From Gammaproteobacteria bacterium (GTDB lineage: Bacteria; Pseudomonadota; Gammaproteobacteria; Steroidobacterales; Rariloculaceae), in NCBI GenBank assembly GCA_016927175.1, contig JAFGNC010000181.1:1-8180 (forward strand): a stretch of 8,180 nt of DNA, read 5' to 3'. Numbering within the stretch: the stretch's first letter is position 1; each line of letters begins with the position of its first letter. The notes beneath the pieces were generated by a model, which was not told the origin of the DNA, made no database searches, and saw only the letters and a list, made by a program, of their open reading frames with translations. This document shows positions 1 to 5,962 of this stretch, piece after piece. Both the position numbers and the translations under genes were made by a program.

Positions 1-713
1 CGCGCGTGATTGGCTTCGAGCCGCGCGTGCCACGTGAAGAACGCCATGTCGAGGCGCTTGCCGCCGCGGCGCTCGGCATAGCGCGCCCACCCCTGCACGA
101 GCTCGTCCCAGAATCCCGCCGCGGCCCAGTTTTCGACTGCCCACGATGCGGCGGCCGATACGCAGTAGTCCTCGTTGCCGTACAGGCGCAGCAGCTCGTC
201 GCAGAAGAACAGCGTCGACCGTGTGCCGAAGCGGCGCTTGCCGAGGTCGCCGAAGCCGAGGCCGAACTGCCGCGCCATCCGGACGAGCAGCTCGAAGTGT
301 GCGGCGCGGAAATGAAATGTGCCGCCTTCGATGCTGCCGTCGAGGCTGCCGAGCTCCGTTTCGGTATCGGCGCCGTCGGATGTGCCCGCAGCGCCGGCGC
401 TTCGAGCGCTGACGTCACCGCGGTGCCCGGCGGCACGGCCGGGCGGGCCGCGAAAGCCGACGCCGATCTCGTTCGCGAGAATCTCTTTCGACGCACGCAT
501 CTGATCCAGCGTGTCGGCGTTCAGGACTTTCTGCAGCTGGGCGAGAAGAAACTGATTGGAGAAGACCGAGAACTGGATCAGGAACTGCTGCGCCTGGCCG
601 GCGCTGAACTCGCCGCGGCTGAACCAGCGCGTGTAGGGATTGGCCGTGATGACCGGATGGCTCAGAACTTCGCGCTCGAGCCTTGCCTTGAAAGGCGGGA
701 TTCGCTCGTCCAT
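1..713 (-). CDS. Heme-oxygenase-like (HDO/TenA-PqqC fold) iron-containing redox enzyme, 3' end off window
   Basis: I see 237 codons from an ATG at 713-711, preceded by an AGGGGG ribosome site, and the frame runs off the left edge. The helical, aromatic-rich sequence resembles the iron-containing redox enzyme branch of the heme-oxygenase-like superfamily, whose members use a diiron or iron site for oxidative chemistry on small substrates. Candidate metal ligands are Glu82 (NEIG), His139 or His134, Glu194 (WAVEN), and a closing H229-x3-E233-x2-H236 cluster. That last spacing is like the HxxxDxxH helix of diiron members such as chlamydial CADD. Between Glu82 and His139 lies an insertion rich in Gly, Ala, Ser, Asp and Arg (about residues 88-132), which I would not expect in this fold. 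No signal peptide is visible, so it is probably cytoplasmic. The substrate is unknown. The 273-base gap to the upstream gene suggests a separate transcript. The fold call is fairly secure; the reaction is not assigned. Confidence 0.75.
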   Translation of the reverse strand, partial: MDERIPPFKARLEREVLSHPVITANPYTRWFSRGEFSAGQAQQFLIQFSVFSNQFLLAQLQKVLNADTLDQMRASKEILANEIGVGFRGPPGRAAGHRGDVSARSAGAAGTSDGADTETELGSLDGSIEGGTFHFRAAHFELLVRMARQFGLGFGDLGKRRFGTRSTLFFCDELLRLYGNEDYCVSAAASWAVENWAAAGFWDELVQGWARYAERRGGKRLDMAFFTWHARLEANHA

Positions 714-718
714 AGGCG

Positions 719-724
719 CCCCCT
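719..724 (-). promoter_or_regulatory. Ribosome binding site of the HDO-like gene
   Basis: Read on the minus strand this is AGGGGG, five bases before the ATG at 713. It is a good Shine-Dalgarno match in a region where most genes have weak ones, and it fixes the start of the gene. Confidence 0.6.
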
Positions 725-781
725 GTGTGGATGGGAGAGCACGGTTCGTCCGTCTAATGTAGCGCCGTAGAGCTAGCAATG

Positions 782-813
782 TTGGCCAATCGGTAGCCTT
801 ACCGACCGATCGG
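782..813. repeat. Three abutting palindromes upstream of the HDO-like gene
   Basis: TTGGCCAA (782-789) is followed directly by TCGGTA-gcct-TACCGA (790-805) and then CCGATCGG (806-813). They lie 69 to 100 bases upstream of the minus-strand start at 713, inside the 273-base gap. They could be an operator cluster or a processed hairpin region. There is no T tract, so a simple rho-independent terminator is unlikely. Short palindromes occur by chance in GC-rich DNA; only the contiguity is notable. Confidence 0.35.
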
Positions 814-922
814 CTGGCGGATTCCGGAGGCGCAGGCGGCTTCCGTTGGTGGAATCCTCCAATCCGGGCACGCCGCGGATGGCCGTCGCCGGAGCCGCGC
901 CGGCGCCGATCGGCACTGCCGC

Positions 923-955
923 GCTCGAGGCCGGCAGGCCTGGCGGTTCTCGAGC
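923..955. repeat. Inverted repeat downstream of the lipoprotein-type paralog
   Basis: Arms GCTCGAG (923-929) and CTCGAGC (949-955) enclose a 19-base GC-rich loop that can itself pair (GCCGGC, CAGGCCTG). It starts about 32 bases beyond the stop of the minus-strand gene ending at 987, so it may stabilise or help end that transcript. No run of T follows in either direction. The rest of the 714-986 gap shows no convincing gene. Confidence 0.3.
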
Positions 956-986
956 CGCAGGCGACGCCGATCGCCGCCCGGAGCCG

Positions 987-2186
987 TTACTTGCTGCAGG
1001 CCTCGTAGCCTGGCGGGCAGGACGTGTTCCGGAGGGGATTCTCGTTGATCCAGGGCAGTATGCCGCTCTCCCACTGCTGGCTGGCGCTGCCCGCCCAGGT
1101 ATTCCTCGACCAGAACAGATGCGATGCGTTCAGCTCGTTCTCGGCGTAGCGATGCAGGTCCCGGGGCTGGCAGCGCTCGCACAGGCTGCCGCCGAGCTGG
1201 CTCGATTCGATGCTGTACAGGACCGGCATCCGTTTGCGGTATTCGATGCCCGTGCTGCTGCCGTCCAGCGTGTTGTACGCCAGGGGCCTCTGGTTGGCGA
1301 GGCCATCGGGCAGGACGTCCGGACCGCCCTGACCTGCGCCGACTTCGGCGGCATGAGCGATCAGCTCGTCCACGTTCTCCTGCCCGCCGAGGTAGTTGAC
1401 GGGCAGGACGACGTTCGAGCGCGCGAATGCCTCGCTCGCGGCTTCCACGAGGCGCTTCAGCTGATTTTTGTAGGCCGAATGCGAGTAGCTGGAGTCCGAT
1501 ACCTTGCCGCTCGTCGCGGTTTCGCGGATCAGCATGATGCCCTCGAACGCCGGGTCGGCGTCGAATGCTTCCGCCAGGGCTCGATACAGCGCGATCAGAC
1601 GATCCGCGACGGCGGGGTCCCAGATGCGCGCGATGCTGCCGTTCGCCGTCGCGGCGCAGCCATTGCCGTTCCTCAAGTACGGCGGATACATGTCCGACTC
1701 GCAGCCGCCGCCGTTGCCGTACGTTCGGTCGTGGACCCGAATGAACAGCTGCTTCGGCGAAGGCAGGCTCCTCAGCTTGTCGAGCTCGCGGCGAAGCGTG
1801 TCGAACCGGTATTCCCCCTCGTCCCCTTCGAGCTCGCCCCATTTGACGCGCAGCGTCACACCCGCAATGGCGCGGTTCCTGCCGATTTCGTCATACCAGC
1901 CGAAGCGCAGAGGCTGCTGCGCGCGAGTGGACTCGCCGAGCATCATCTGCATGTAATGGCCCGGGTGCCATTTGACCGCCCCGGTCGGCGGCTCCGGCGC
2001 TTCCTGCGCGACGCATTCGGCGTCGCCCGCTTCCTTGGCGCAAAGGGCGGGAGGGGGCTTCGGCGCCGAGCAGGCGAGCGCCGGGGCGATGACCAGAGGC
2101 AGGCACAGAGCGCGCAATCTCAGCGATCGGCGCCGCAAATGGTGGTTCTGATATGACACGAGTCCCGAGTAATGGCGCTGGATCAT
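987..2186 (-). CDS. Putative lipoprotein, TIM-barrel glycoside-hydrolase-like (paralog A)
   Basis: A 399-residue protein if started at the ATG at 2186. GTG at 2159 or TTG at 2138 would give a more usual signal length of 29 or 22 residues, and none has a clear ribosome site. Residues about 17-38 are basic then hydrophobic and end ALA-Cys39, a plausible though non-ideal lipobox, so I infer export and lipid anchoring. A short Pro-rich linker follows, then a domain starting near VKWHPGHYM (71-79). Clan GH-A-like cues are a WGELE strand (116-120), Glu222 after LIR as candidate acid/base, and Glu327 in YSIE as candidate nucleophile, 105 residues apart. Eight mature-domain cysteines (49, 58, 162, 177, 336, 339, 390, 397) match paralog B, consistent with disulfides outside the cytoplasm. 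My hand alignment to paralog B over the last 113 residues gives 82 identities. The activity is inferred, not shown; it could be a binding protein or degenerate enzyme. Confidence 0.8.
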   Translation of the reverse strand: MIQRHYSGLVSYQNHHLRRRSLRLRALCLPLVIAPALACSAPKPPPALCAKEAGDAECVAQEAPEPPTGAVKWHPGHYMQMMLGESTRAQQPLRFGWYDEIGRNRAIAGVTLRVKWGELEGDEGEYRFDTLRRELDKLRSLPSPKQLFIRVHDRTYGNGGGCESDMYPPYLRNGNGCAATANGSIARIWDPAVADRLIALYRALAEAFDADPAFEGIMLIRETATSGKVSDSSYSHSAYKNQLKRLVEAASEAFARSNVVLPVNYLGGQENVDELIAHAAEVGAGQGGPDVLPDGLANQRPLAYNTLDGSSTGIEYRKRMPVLYSIESSQLGGSLCERCQPRDLHRYAENELNASHLFWSRNTWAGSASQQWESGILPWINENPLRNTSCPPGYEACSK

Positions 2187-2261
2187 GGAACGTACGACGG
2201 TGCGAAGGGGAGGCGATAAGGCTCCCGTGCCGATCTCTCCGTCGGCTTCACCGCGGCGATC

Positions 2262-2290
2262 AGTATCGCGGCAGGCCTCGGCGTTGTCAC
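2262..2290 (-). promoter_or_regulatory. Candidate sigma-70-type promoter for paralog A
   Basis: On the minus strand GTGACA (2285-2290, five of six matches to TTGACA) is followed by a 17-base spacer and GATACT (2262-2267, four of six to TATAAT). It sits in the 154-base gap between the sulfotransferase and paralog A and predicts a start near 2254. That would leave a leader of about 70 bases before the ATG at 2186. It argues against the longer open frame that begins at 2303, upstream of this element. Confidence 0.4.
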
Positions 2291-2340
2291 AGTGTCGCTC
2301 CATGGCGCCAGCAGAGGTCCACCCGGCCCGCCGACGCGCC

Positions 2341-3297
2341 TTACGGGCGGGGGAATTCGGAGGCGCCCGTATCGGCCCGGCCCATCAGCCGCTCGTTCAG
2401 CGCGCCGGCGTGCCGCTCGAAGTAGGACAGATGCTCCTCGGGCATACGTCGCCAGCTGAGATCCGTCGGCCGGACTTGCCGATCGCGAAGCCGCATCTGG
2501 TTGCCGTTGGCGACGTGATGAACCTTCGAATCGAGCCGCAGAACGTCCGGGTGAAAATCGAGGCCGAGAAAATCCGTCAGCCTGCGCATCTCTGCCTCGG
2601 GTCGGGCCGTGACGTCCTCATAGCGGACAAAAATGACATGAGCGGGATCGACGCCGCGCAGGAGCCTGAGCGTGCGCGTGTAAAACCTCTTCCAGGTCAG
2701 CAGGGCCTCGGCGGGGGGCGTTCCGCGTTTCATCTGGGACCACATGACGCCGCGGCCGTCCCTGCAAAGCAGGATGAGCCGCGTCGCTTCAGGCGCGCCG
2801 TGGTAAAGCGATAAAGCCTTCACGTAGGGCTTGGACGAATCCACGACCAGCGGGCACCCGCTGACTTCGCGTATGGCATCGAACAGCAGCTCGGTGTGCA
2901 GGATGCTGCGGTCGAACGCCGGCACGTGCACGCGACGGTTGATCAGCAACCCCGCGCCGACGAGACCGTGTATCGCCTTCCACCGCAGCTTGTACGCGCG
3001 GGTGGCGCGGGCGCGGTCGACCGTTCTGACGGCATCGATGAAGCCGGTCTCGAGCGCATACGGGTCCCTGTGGAGATCGAAAGGCAGGCGCGCGACGACC
3101 TCCGTCCAGAACTCGCATCGTCTGATCGGCACACCGCACTGGCACGGTGTGTTCAGCGTCAGGTTTTTCGGCAGGTGCGTGATCTCGCCGACGGCGACCG
3201 CGTCGGGATGGCCGCCGAGCATCAGGTTGAGGAGCGTCGAGCCGGAATGACCGGCTGACAGCGTGCACGCCGTGCGGATCGCTCGCCCTGTCTCCAT
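2341..3297 (-). CDS. PAPS-dependent sulfotransferase family protein
   Basis: A 318-residue protein predicted to transfer a sulfuryl group from PAPS to an acceptor hydroxyl or amine. The N-terminal 5'-phosphosulfate loop is SAGHSGST (14-21), just after the first strand. A VDSSKP segment (152-157) and the 3'-phosphate motif RDGRGVMWS (Arg179 to Ser187) follow, then VRYEDV (224-229) and a helix ending FLGLDF (243-248). All are ordered as in the family. A Cys-rich element, CQCG (52-55) with Cys61 before FW, occurs in related bacterial members and may be structural. There is no signal peptide, so it probably acts in the cytoplasm or at the inner membrane face. The ATG at 3297 has a weak GAGG ten bases upstream. 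It lies 72 bases after paralog B and 154 bases before paralog A, on the same strand, which suggests a shared glycan or lipid target. The acceptor cannot be read from the sequence. Confidence 0.88.
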   Translation of the reverse strand: METGRAIRTACTLSAGHSGSTLLNLMLGGHPDAVAVGEITHLPKNLTLNTPCQCGVPIRRCEFWTEVVARLPFDLHRDPYALETGFIDAVRTVDRARATRAYKLRWKAIHGLVGAGLLINRRVHVPAFDRSILHTELLFDAIREVSGCPLVVDSSKPYVKALSLYHGAPEATRLILLCRDGRGVMWSQMKRGTPPAEALLTWKRFYTRTLRLLRGVDPAHVIFVRYEDVTARPEAEMRRLTDFLGLDFHPDVLRLDSKVHHVANGNQMRLRDRQVRPTDLSWRRMPEEHLSYFERHAGALNERLMGRADTGASEFPRP

Positions 3298-3369
3298 TCC
3301 CGCAGCGCCTCATGCGGCACCGGATGCGGCGAGACTCGTTGCTGCCTGTACCGCCTCTGAAGGCCGTCA

Positions 3370-4617
3370 TCACGGCGAGCTCTTGCAGGCAGCGTAACTG
3401 TCAGGGCATCCCGTGCTGTCGATCGGGTGTTCCTGGATCCAGGGTAGGATGCCATGCTCCCATTGTTGAGAGGAAGACCCCGTGTCGGTGTTGCGGGTCC
3501 ACAACAGGTGCGATGCGTGCAGCGTGCCGACGGCGAACTCGTGCAGGTCTCGCGGTGTGCAGGTCCTGCACAGACTGCCGCCCAGCTGCGACGCCTCGAT
3601 GCTGTACAGCACGGGCATCCGCTTGCGGTATTCGACGCCGGTGCTGCTTCCGTCGAGCGTGTTATAGGCGAGCGGATGGCTGCGCGCGAGATCCCTCGGC
3701 AGCACGTCCGGCCCGCCTTGCCCCACGCCGACCTTGGCGCTGTGAGCGATGACGCTGTCCACGCGTTCCTGCGAGCCGAGGAAGTTGACCGACATGACGA
3801 CGTTCGATTGCTCGAACGCTTCGCTCGCCGCAGTCGCGAGCCGCTTCAGCTGCGCAACGTACCTGTCGAAGGAGAAGCTCGGATCTCGCACCTCGCCGTT
3901 GGTCGCGGTCTCGCGGATCAGCATCAGCCCTTCGAAGTAGGGCTCATCGTCGAACTCCTGCGCGATGGCGCGATAAAGCTCGATCAGTCGGCTCGTGACG
4001 TCCGGGTCCCAGAGCCGCGCAGTGTTGCCGTGACCGGTATCGGCGCAGCCCTTGCCGTTGCGAAGATCCTGCGGAAACATGTTGCCGGAGCCGCATTGCC
4101 CGGAAGAGCCGTAGGCGCGGTCGTGCAGACGGATGAACAGCCGCTTCGGCACCGCGAGGCTCTTCAGCTTGTCCAGCTCGGCACGGACCATGCCGAATGT
4201 ATAGTTGCCTTTCGACTTCTCCAGTTGCCCCCACGTCAGTCGCAGCGCGACGCCTTCGATCGCCGTGTTGCTCGCGATCTCGTCGTACCAGCCGAAGCGC
4301 TTGGCCTGCATGTCGTCGGTGGAGTCGCCGAGCCTGATCTGCATGTAGTGACCGGGGTTCCACTTCACTGCCCGGTCCCCCGTCTGCGACTTCGTCGTAG
4401 CGCACGAACCGTTCAGGCACAGAGTGCCGGGCGCTTTGGGCGCCGCCGCGGCGAGCGGCGGAATCAGCGCCGCGCCGAGCGCGGCGGCCAGGTACCAGCG
4501 GGGACGGCGCCGCGCGGCGGGAAGCTGCCGGAGCAGGCCGGGCACGGCGCGAAGAAGGCGATCGAAAAGCCGGTCGCTGGCAACCGGCAGGCTCTTGCGG
4601 CTCTTGATTGCGACCAT
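3370..4617 (-). CDS. Secreted TIM-barrel glycoside-hydrolase-like protein (paralog B)
   Basis: A 415-residue protein. The ATG at 4617 is chosen because AAGGAGGA lies ten bases upstream; the frame stays open further but without support. The N-terminus has a long n-region, a basic RRRPR stretch (37-40 area) and a hydrophobic segment (about 42-59) ending LAAAAP. This looks like a Sec signal peptide or an uncleaved membrane anchor; no lipobox Cys is present, unlike paralog A. The mature domain starts near VKWNPGHYM (84-92). Candidate clan GH-A catalytic residues are Glu236 (LIRE) and Glu341 (YSIE), with WGQLE (129-133) early in the barrel and Trp373, Trp386 and Trp393 near the C-terminus. Cysteines 67, 72, 175, 191, 350, 353, 404 and 411 are all shared with paralog A. 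It is probably the first gene of a leftward block and is divergent from an Lrp-type regulator. I do not recognise a named family; hydrolase function is an inference from the fold-like motifs. Confidence 0.82.
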   Translation of the reverse strand: MVAIKSRKSLPVASDRLFDRLLRAVPGLLRQLPAARRRPRWYLAAALGAALIPPLAAAAPKAPGTLCLNGSCATTKSQTGDRAVKWNPGHYMQIRLGDSTDDMQAKRFGWYDEIASNTAIEGVALRLTWGQLEKSKGNYTFGMVRAELDKLKSLAVPKRLFIRLHDRAYGSSGQCGSGNMFPQDLRNGKGCADTGHGNTARLWDPDVTSRLIELYRAIAQEFDDEPYFEGLMLIRETATNGEVRDPSFSFDRYVAQLKRLATAASEAFEQSNVVMSVNFLGSQERVDSVIAHSAKVGVGQGGPDVLPRDLARSHPLAYNTLDGSSTGVEYRKRMPVLYSIEASQLGGSLCRTCTPRDLHEFAVGTLHASHLLWTRNTDTGSSSQQWEHGILPWIQEHPIDSTGCPDSYAACKSSP

Positions 4618-4627
4618 GCGCGAATGG

Positions 4628-4635
4628 TCCTCCTT
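4628..4635 (-). promoter_or_regulatory. Strong ribosome binding site of paralog B
   Basis: The minus strand reads AAGGAGGA, ten bases before the ATG at 4617. It is the best Shine-Dalgarno in the window and decides the start of paralog B. Confidence 0.75.
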
Positions 4636-4868
4636 GAAATCGAACGGGCTAGTTCTGCCGTCGGCGCGGTGTCGGCGCCGCGGGGACGACGGATGACGGC
4701 CGAGGTAATAAAGAGTCGTGATACGCGCGACCGCGAACCTACGGATCCTTCCGACGCGGCCGGGGAAGTCGAATCGCGAGAGCCTACAGTTCCGTCGGCG
4801 AGGGCGCGAAGCGTCGCACAACCCCGACGCCTCGCTTGCATCCGGAGACGATGGGTGGCCTCACCGGC
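4636..4868. other. Divergent intergenic region, upstream of paralog B
   Basis: This is most of the 327-base gap between paralog B and the divergent Lrp-type gene. It holds a locally AT-richer patch (about 4706-4723, taataaagagtcgtgat) where a minus-strand promoter could lie, although I find no pair of hexamers good enough to call. It also holds a small hairpin, CGGCGC-ggtgtcg-GCGCCG (4662-4680). Open frames crossing it look like GC-driven shadows with basic, low-complexity products, so I see no gene here. Confidence 0.4.
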
Positions 4869-4898
4869 TTGAGTGTTGGAGGTTTCGACCAGTATCGT
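4869..4898 (+). promoter_or_regulatory. Candidate promoter of the Lrp-type regulator
   Basis: TTGAGT (4869-4874) and TATCGT (4893-4898) each match four of six consensus bases and are 18 bases apart. The predicted transcription start near 4905 leaves a leader of about 40 bases before the ATG at 4945. The start falls beside the palindrome at 4907-4923, a geometry suited to autorepression. Confidence 0.4.
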
Positions 4899-4923
4899 CG
4901 GCACGATTGGAGCTTTGCTCCAA
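4876..4923. promoter_or_regulatory. Two TTGGAG-TTT repeats, candidate Lrp-type operator
   Basis: TTGGAGC-TTT-GCTCCAA (4907-4923) is a perfect inverted repeat with 7-base arms. TTGGAGG-TTT-CGACCAG (4876-4892) is an imperfect version starting 31 bases earlier, about three helical turns, so both lie on the same DNA face. Sites of about 15-17 bp with an AT-leaning centre, repeated in phase, are what Lrp/AsnC octamers typically bind. One copy sits in the spacer of the candidate promoter and the other at its predicted start. Regulator binding is an inference. Confidence 0.5.
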
Positions 4924-4944
4924 CGGAGCCTCGGGACGGTGGCG

Positions 4945-5415
4945 ATGAGACTCGATCAGATCGACCTCAGGCTGCTCGCGGAGCTGCAGTCGAACGCGAG
5001 GATCAGCGTGACCGCTCTCGCGAAGCGCATCGCGCTGACACCGACGCCCTGCGCCCGCCGGATCCAGCAGCTCGAGGCGGCCGGCTTCATCAGGGGCTAC
5101 GTCACGCTGCTCGATCAGACCCGGCTCGGCTTGCCCGTCAACGCTTTCGTGGAGGTACGCCTGGTCCGCGAGGGCAAAGCCGAGGTCGCGGAGCTCGAGT
5201 CGGCGGTGCACCGCTTCCCGGAGGTCATGGAGTGCTGGGCCATGTCCGGCGGCTACGACTATCTGCTGCGCGTCGTGACTCCGGACCTCGAAGGCTACAA
5301 CCGTTTCCTGCGCGACGACCTGCTCAGCCTGCGCTGCGTCGACCATGTCGAGACGAGCTTCGCGCTGCAGCGCGTGGTCGAACGCACGGCGCTGCCGCTG
5401 AAGCATCTGCGGTGA
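4945..5415 (+). CDS. Lrp/AsnC-family transcriptional regulator
   Basis: A 156-residue protein, the usual length for this family. It opens with LDQIDLRLLAELQSNAR, the classic first helix. The helix-turn-helix covers about residues 20-45 (ISVTALAKRIALTPTPCARRI), followed by the GFIRGY hinge (47-52). The C-terminal ligand-sensing RAM domain spans about 65-150, with the conserved SGGYDYLLRV stretch (101-110). Members sense amino acids or related small molecules and usually act as octamers. I chose the ATG at 4945 because the homologous region begins there. A frame start at 4873 would put the candidate promoter and operator inside the coding region. It is the only plus-strand gene here, divergent from paralog B with 327 bases between starts and convergent with tspO. 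Probable targets are itself and possibly the divergent block; the effector is unknown. Confidence 0.93.
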   Translation: MRLDQIDLRLLAELQSNARISVTALAKRIALTPTPCARRIQQLEAAGFIRGYVTLLDQTRLGLPVNAFVEVRLVREGKAEVAELESAVHRFPEVMECWAMSGGYDYLLRVVTPDLEGYNRFLRDDLLSLRCVDHVETSFALQRVVERTALPLKHLR

Positions 5416-5468
5416 CTCCAGATTTTCAACGCCGCAGCGCGCCGCCACGGGGGCTGTGCAGAGCTTCC

Positions 5469-5957
5469 CTAGCCGAGCAGCTGTGGGTTGCGCTGCCACA
5501 GCGACCACGTCAGCGCGGTCGCGTACGCGACCCACAGCAGATACGGCAGCAGCAGCGCGCCGGCAGCGATCCGCACGCGCGAGAACGCCGCCAATGTCGC
5601 CGCGATCAGGACCAGCAGGATCAGTATCTCGACGAAGGCCGCCGCGCCGAGCCGCCACGCGAAAAACAGCCACGTCCACAGCGCATTCGCCACGAGCTGC
5701 GCGACGAACAGGGCCAGCGCCCCGCGCGCGCCGCCGAGGCCGCGCTCGCGCCAGACGAGCCATGCGGCGACGCCCATCAGCGCGTACAGCACCGTCCAGA
5801 CCGGGCCGAAGACCGACGCGGGCGGTGCCCATCCGGGCTGCTCGAGCCCGACGTAGAAATCCTGCGCGCGGACGGAGGCGAGCCCGCCGACCGCCGCGGC
5901 TGCGAAGCTGATCGCGAGCCAGGCGGCGAGACCGAGAAGCTGTGCCCGCCCGCGCAT
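5469..5957 (-). CDS. tspO: TspO/MBR family integral membrane protein
   Basis: A 162-residue protein with five predicted membrane segments (about 5-25, 50-70, 80-100, 105-125 and 133-153), as is standard for bacterial TspO, a homologue of the mitochondrial translocator protein. The family signature is clear: PGWAPPASVFGPVWTVLYALMG (41-62), with its Trp and Pro residues, then NALWTWLFF (91-99) and LLWVAYATAL (140-149). TspO proteins bind porphyrins and other tetrapyrroles or sterols and act in stress and tetrapyrrole-linked regulation; this copy's ligand is not determined. Near the C-terminus Thr150 stands where many homologues have Asn in an LN-x-x-x-W pattern. The ATG at 5957 is 5 bases after the stop of the DUF1015 gene with no clear ribosome site, so translation is probably coupled. 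Its 3' end faces the Lrp-type gene across 53 bases with no clear terminator. Confidence 0.92.
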   Translation of the reverse strand: MRGRAQLLGLAAWLAISFAAAAVGGLASVRAQDFYVGLEQPGWAPPASVFGPVWTVLYALMGVAAWLVWRERGLGGARGALALFVAQLVANALWTWLFFAWRLGAAAFVEILILLVLIAATLAAFSRVRIAAGALLLPYLLWVAYATALTWSLWQRNPQLLG

Positions 5958-5962
5958 CGGCG

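Noticed and set aside
6..770. Long plus-strand open frame opposite the HDO-like gene
   Set aside because: It lies antisense to a frame with clear family motifs; its product has no recognisable fold and reflects high-GC codon shadowing.
923..955. Inverted repeat as a rho-independent terminator
   Set aside because: The arms are good but no T tract follows in either orientation, so it is listed only as a repeat.
846..2156. 436-codon plus-strand open frame opposite paralog A
   Set aside because: Antisense shadow of a gene whose protein aligns closely with paralog B; the matching shadow also occurs opposite paralog B (3454-4872), as expected from mirrored codon bias.
2187..2303. Earlier start at 2303 for paralog A
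   Set aside because: It would add a polar stretch of 39 residues before the signal segment and begins upstream of the candidate promoter.
4464..4904. Minus-strand open frame overlapping the start of paralog B
   Set aside because: Basic, low-complexity product in a different frame from a gene with a strong ribosome site; no family features.
4873..4944. Earlier start at 4873 for the Lrp-type regulator
   Set aside because: Family similarity begins at the ATG at 4945, and the extra stretch contains the palindrome and promoter-like hexamers.
5480..5502. Hairpin GCTGTGG-n9-CCACAGC as a terminator between convergent genes
   Set aside because: It lies inside the end of the tspO coding region, has no T tract on either side, and could be chance in GC-rich coding DNA.
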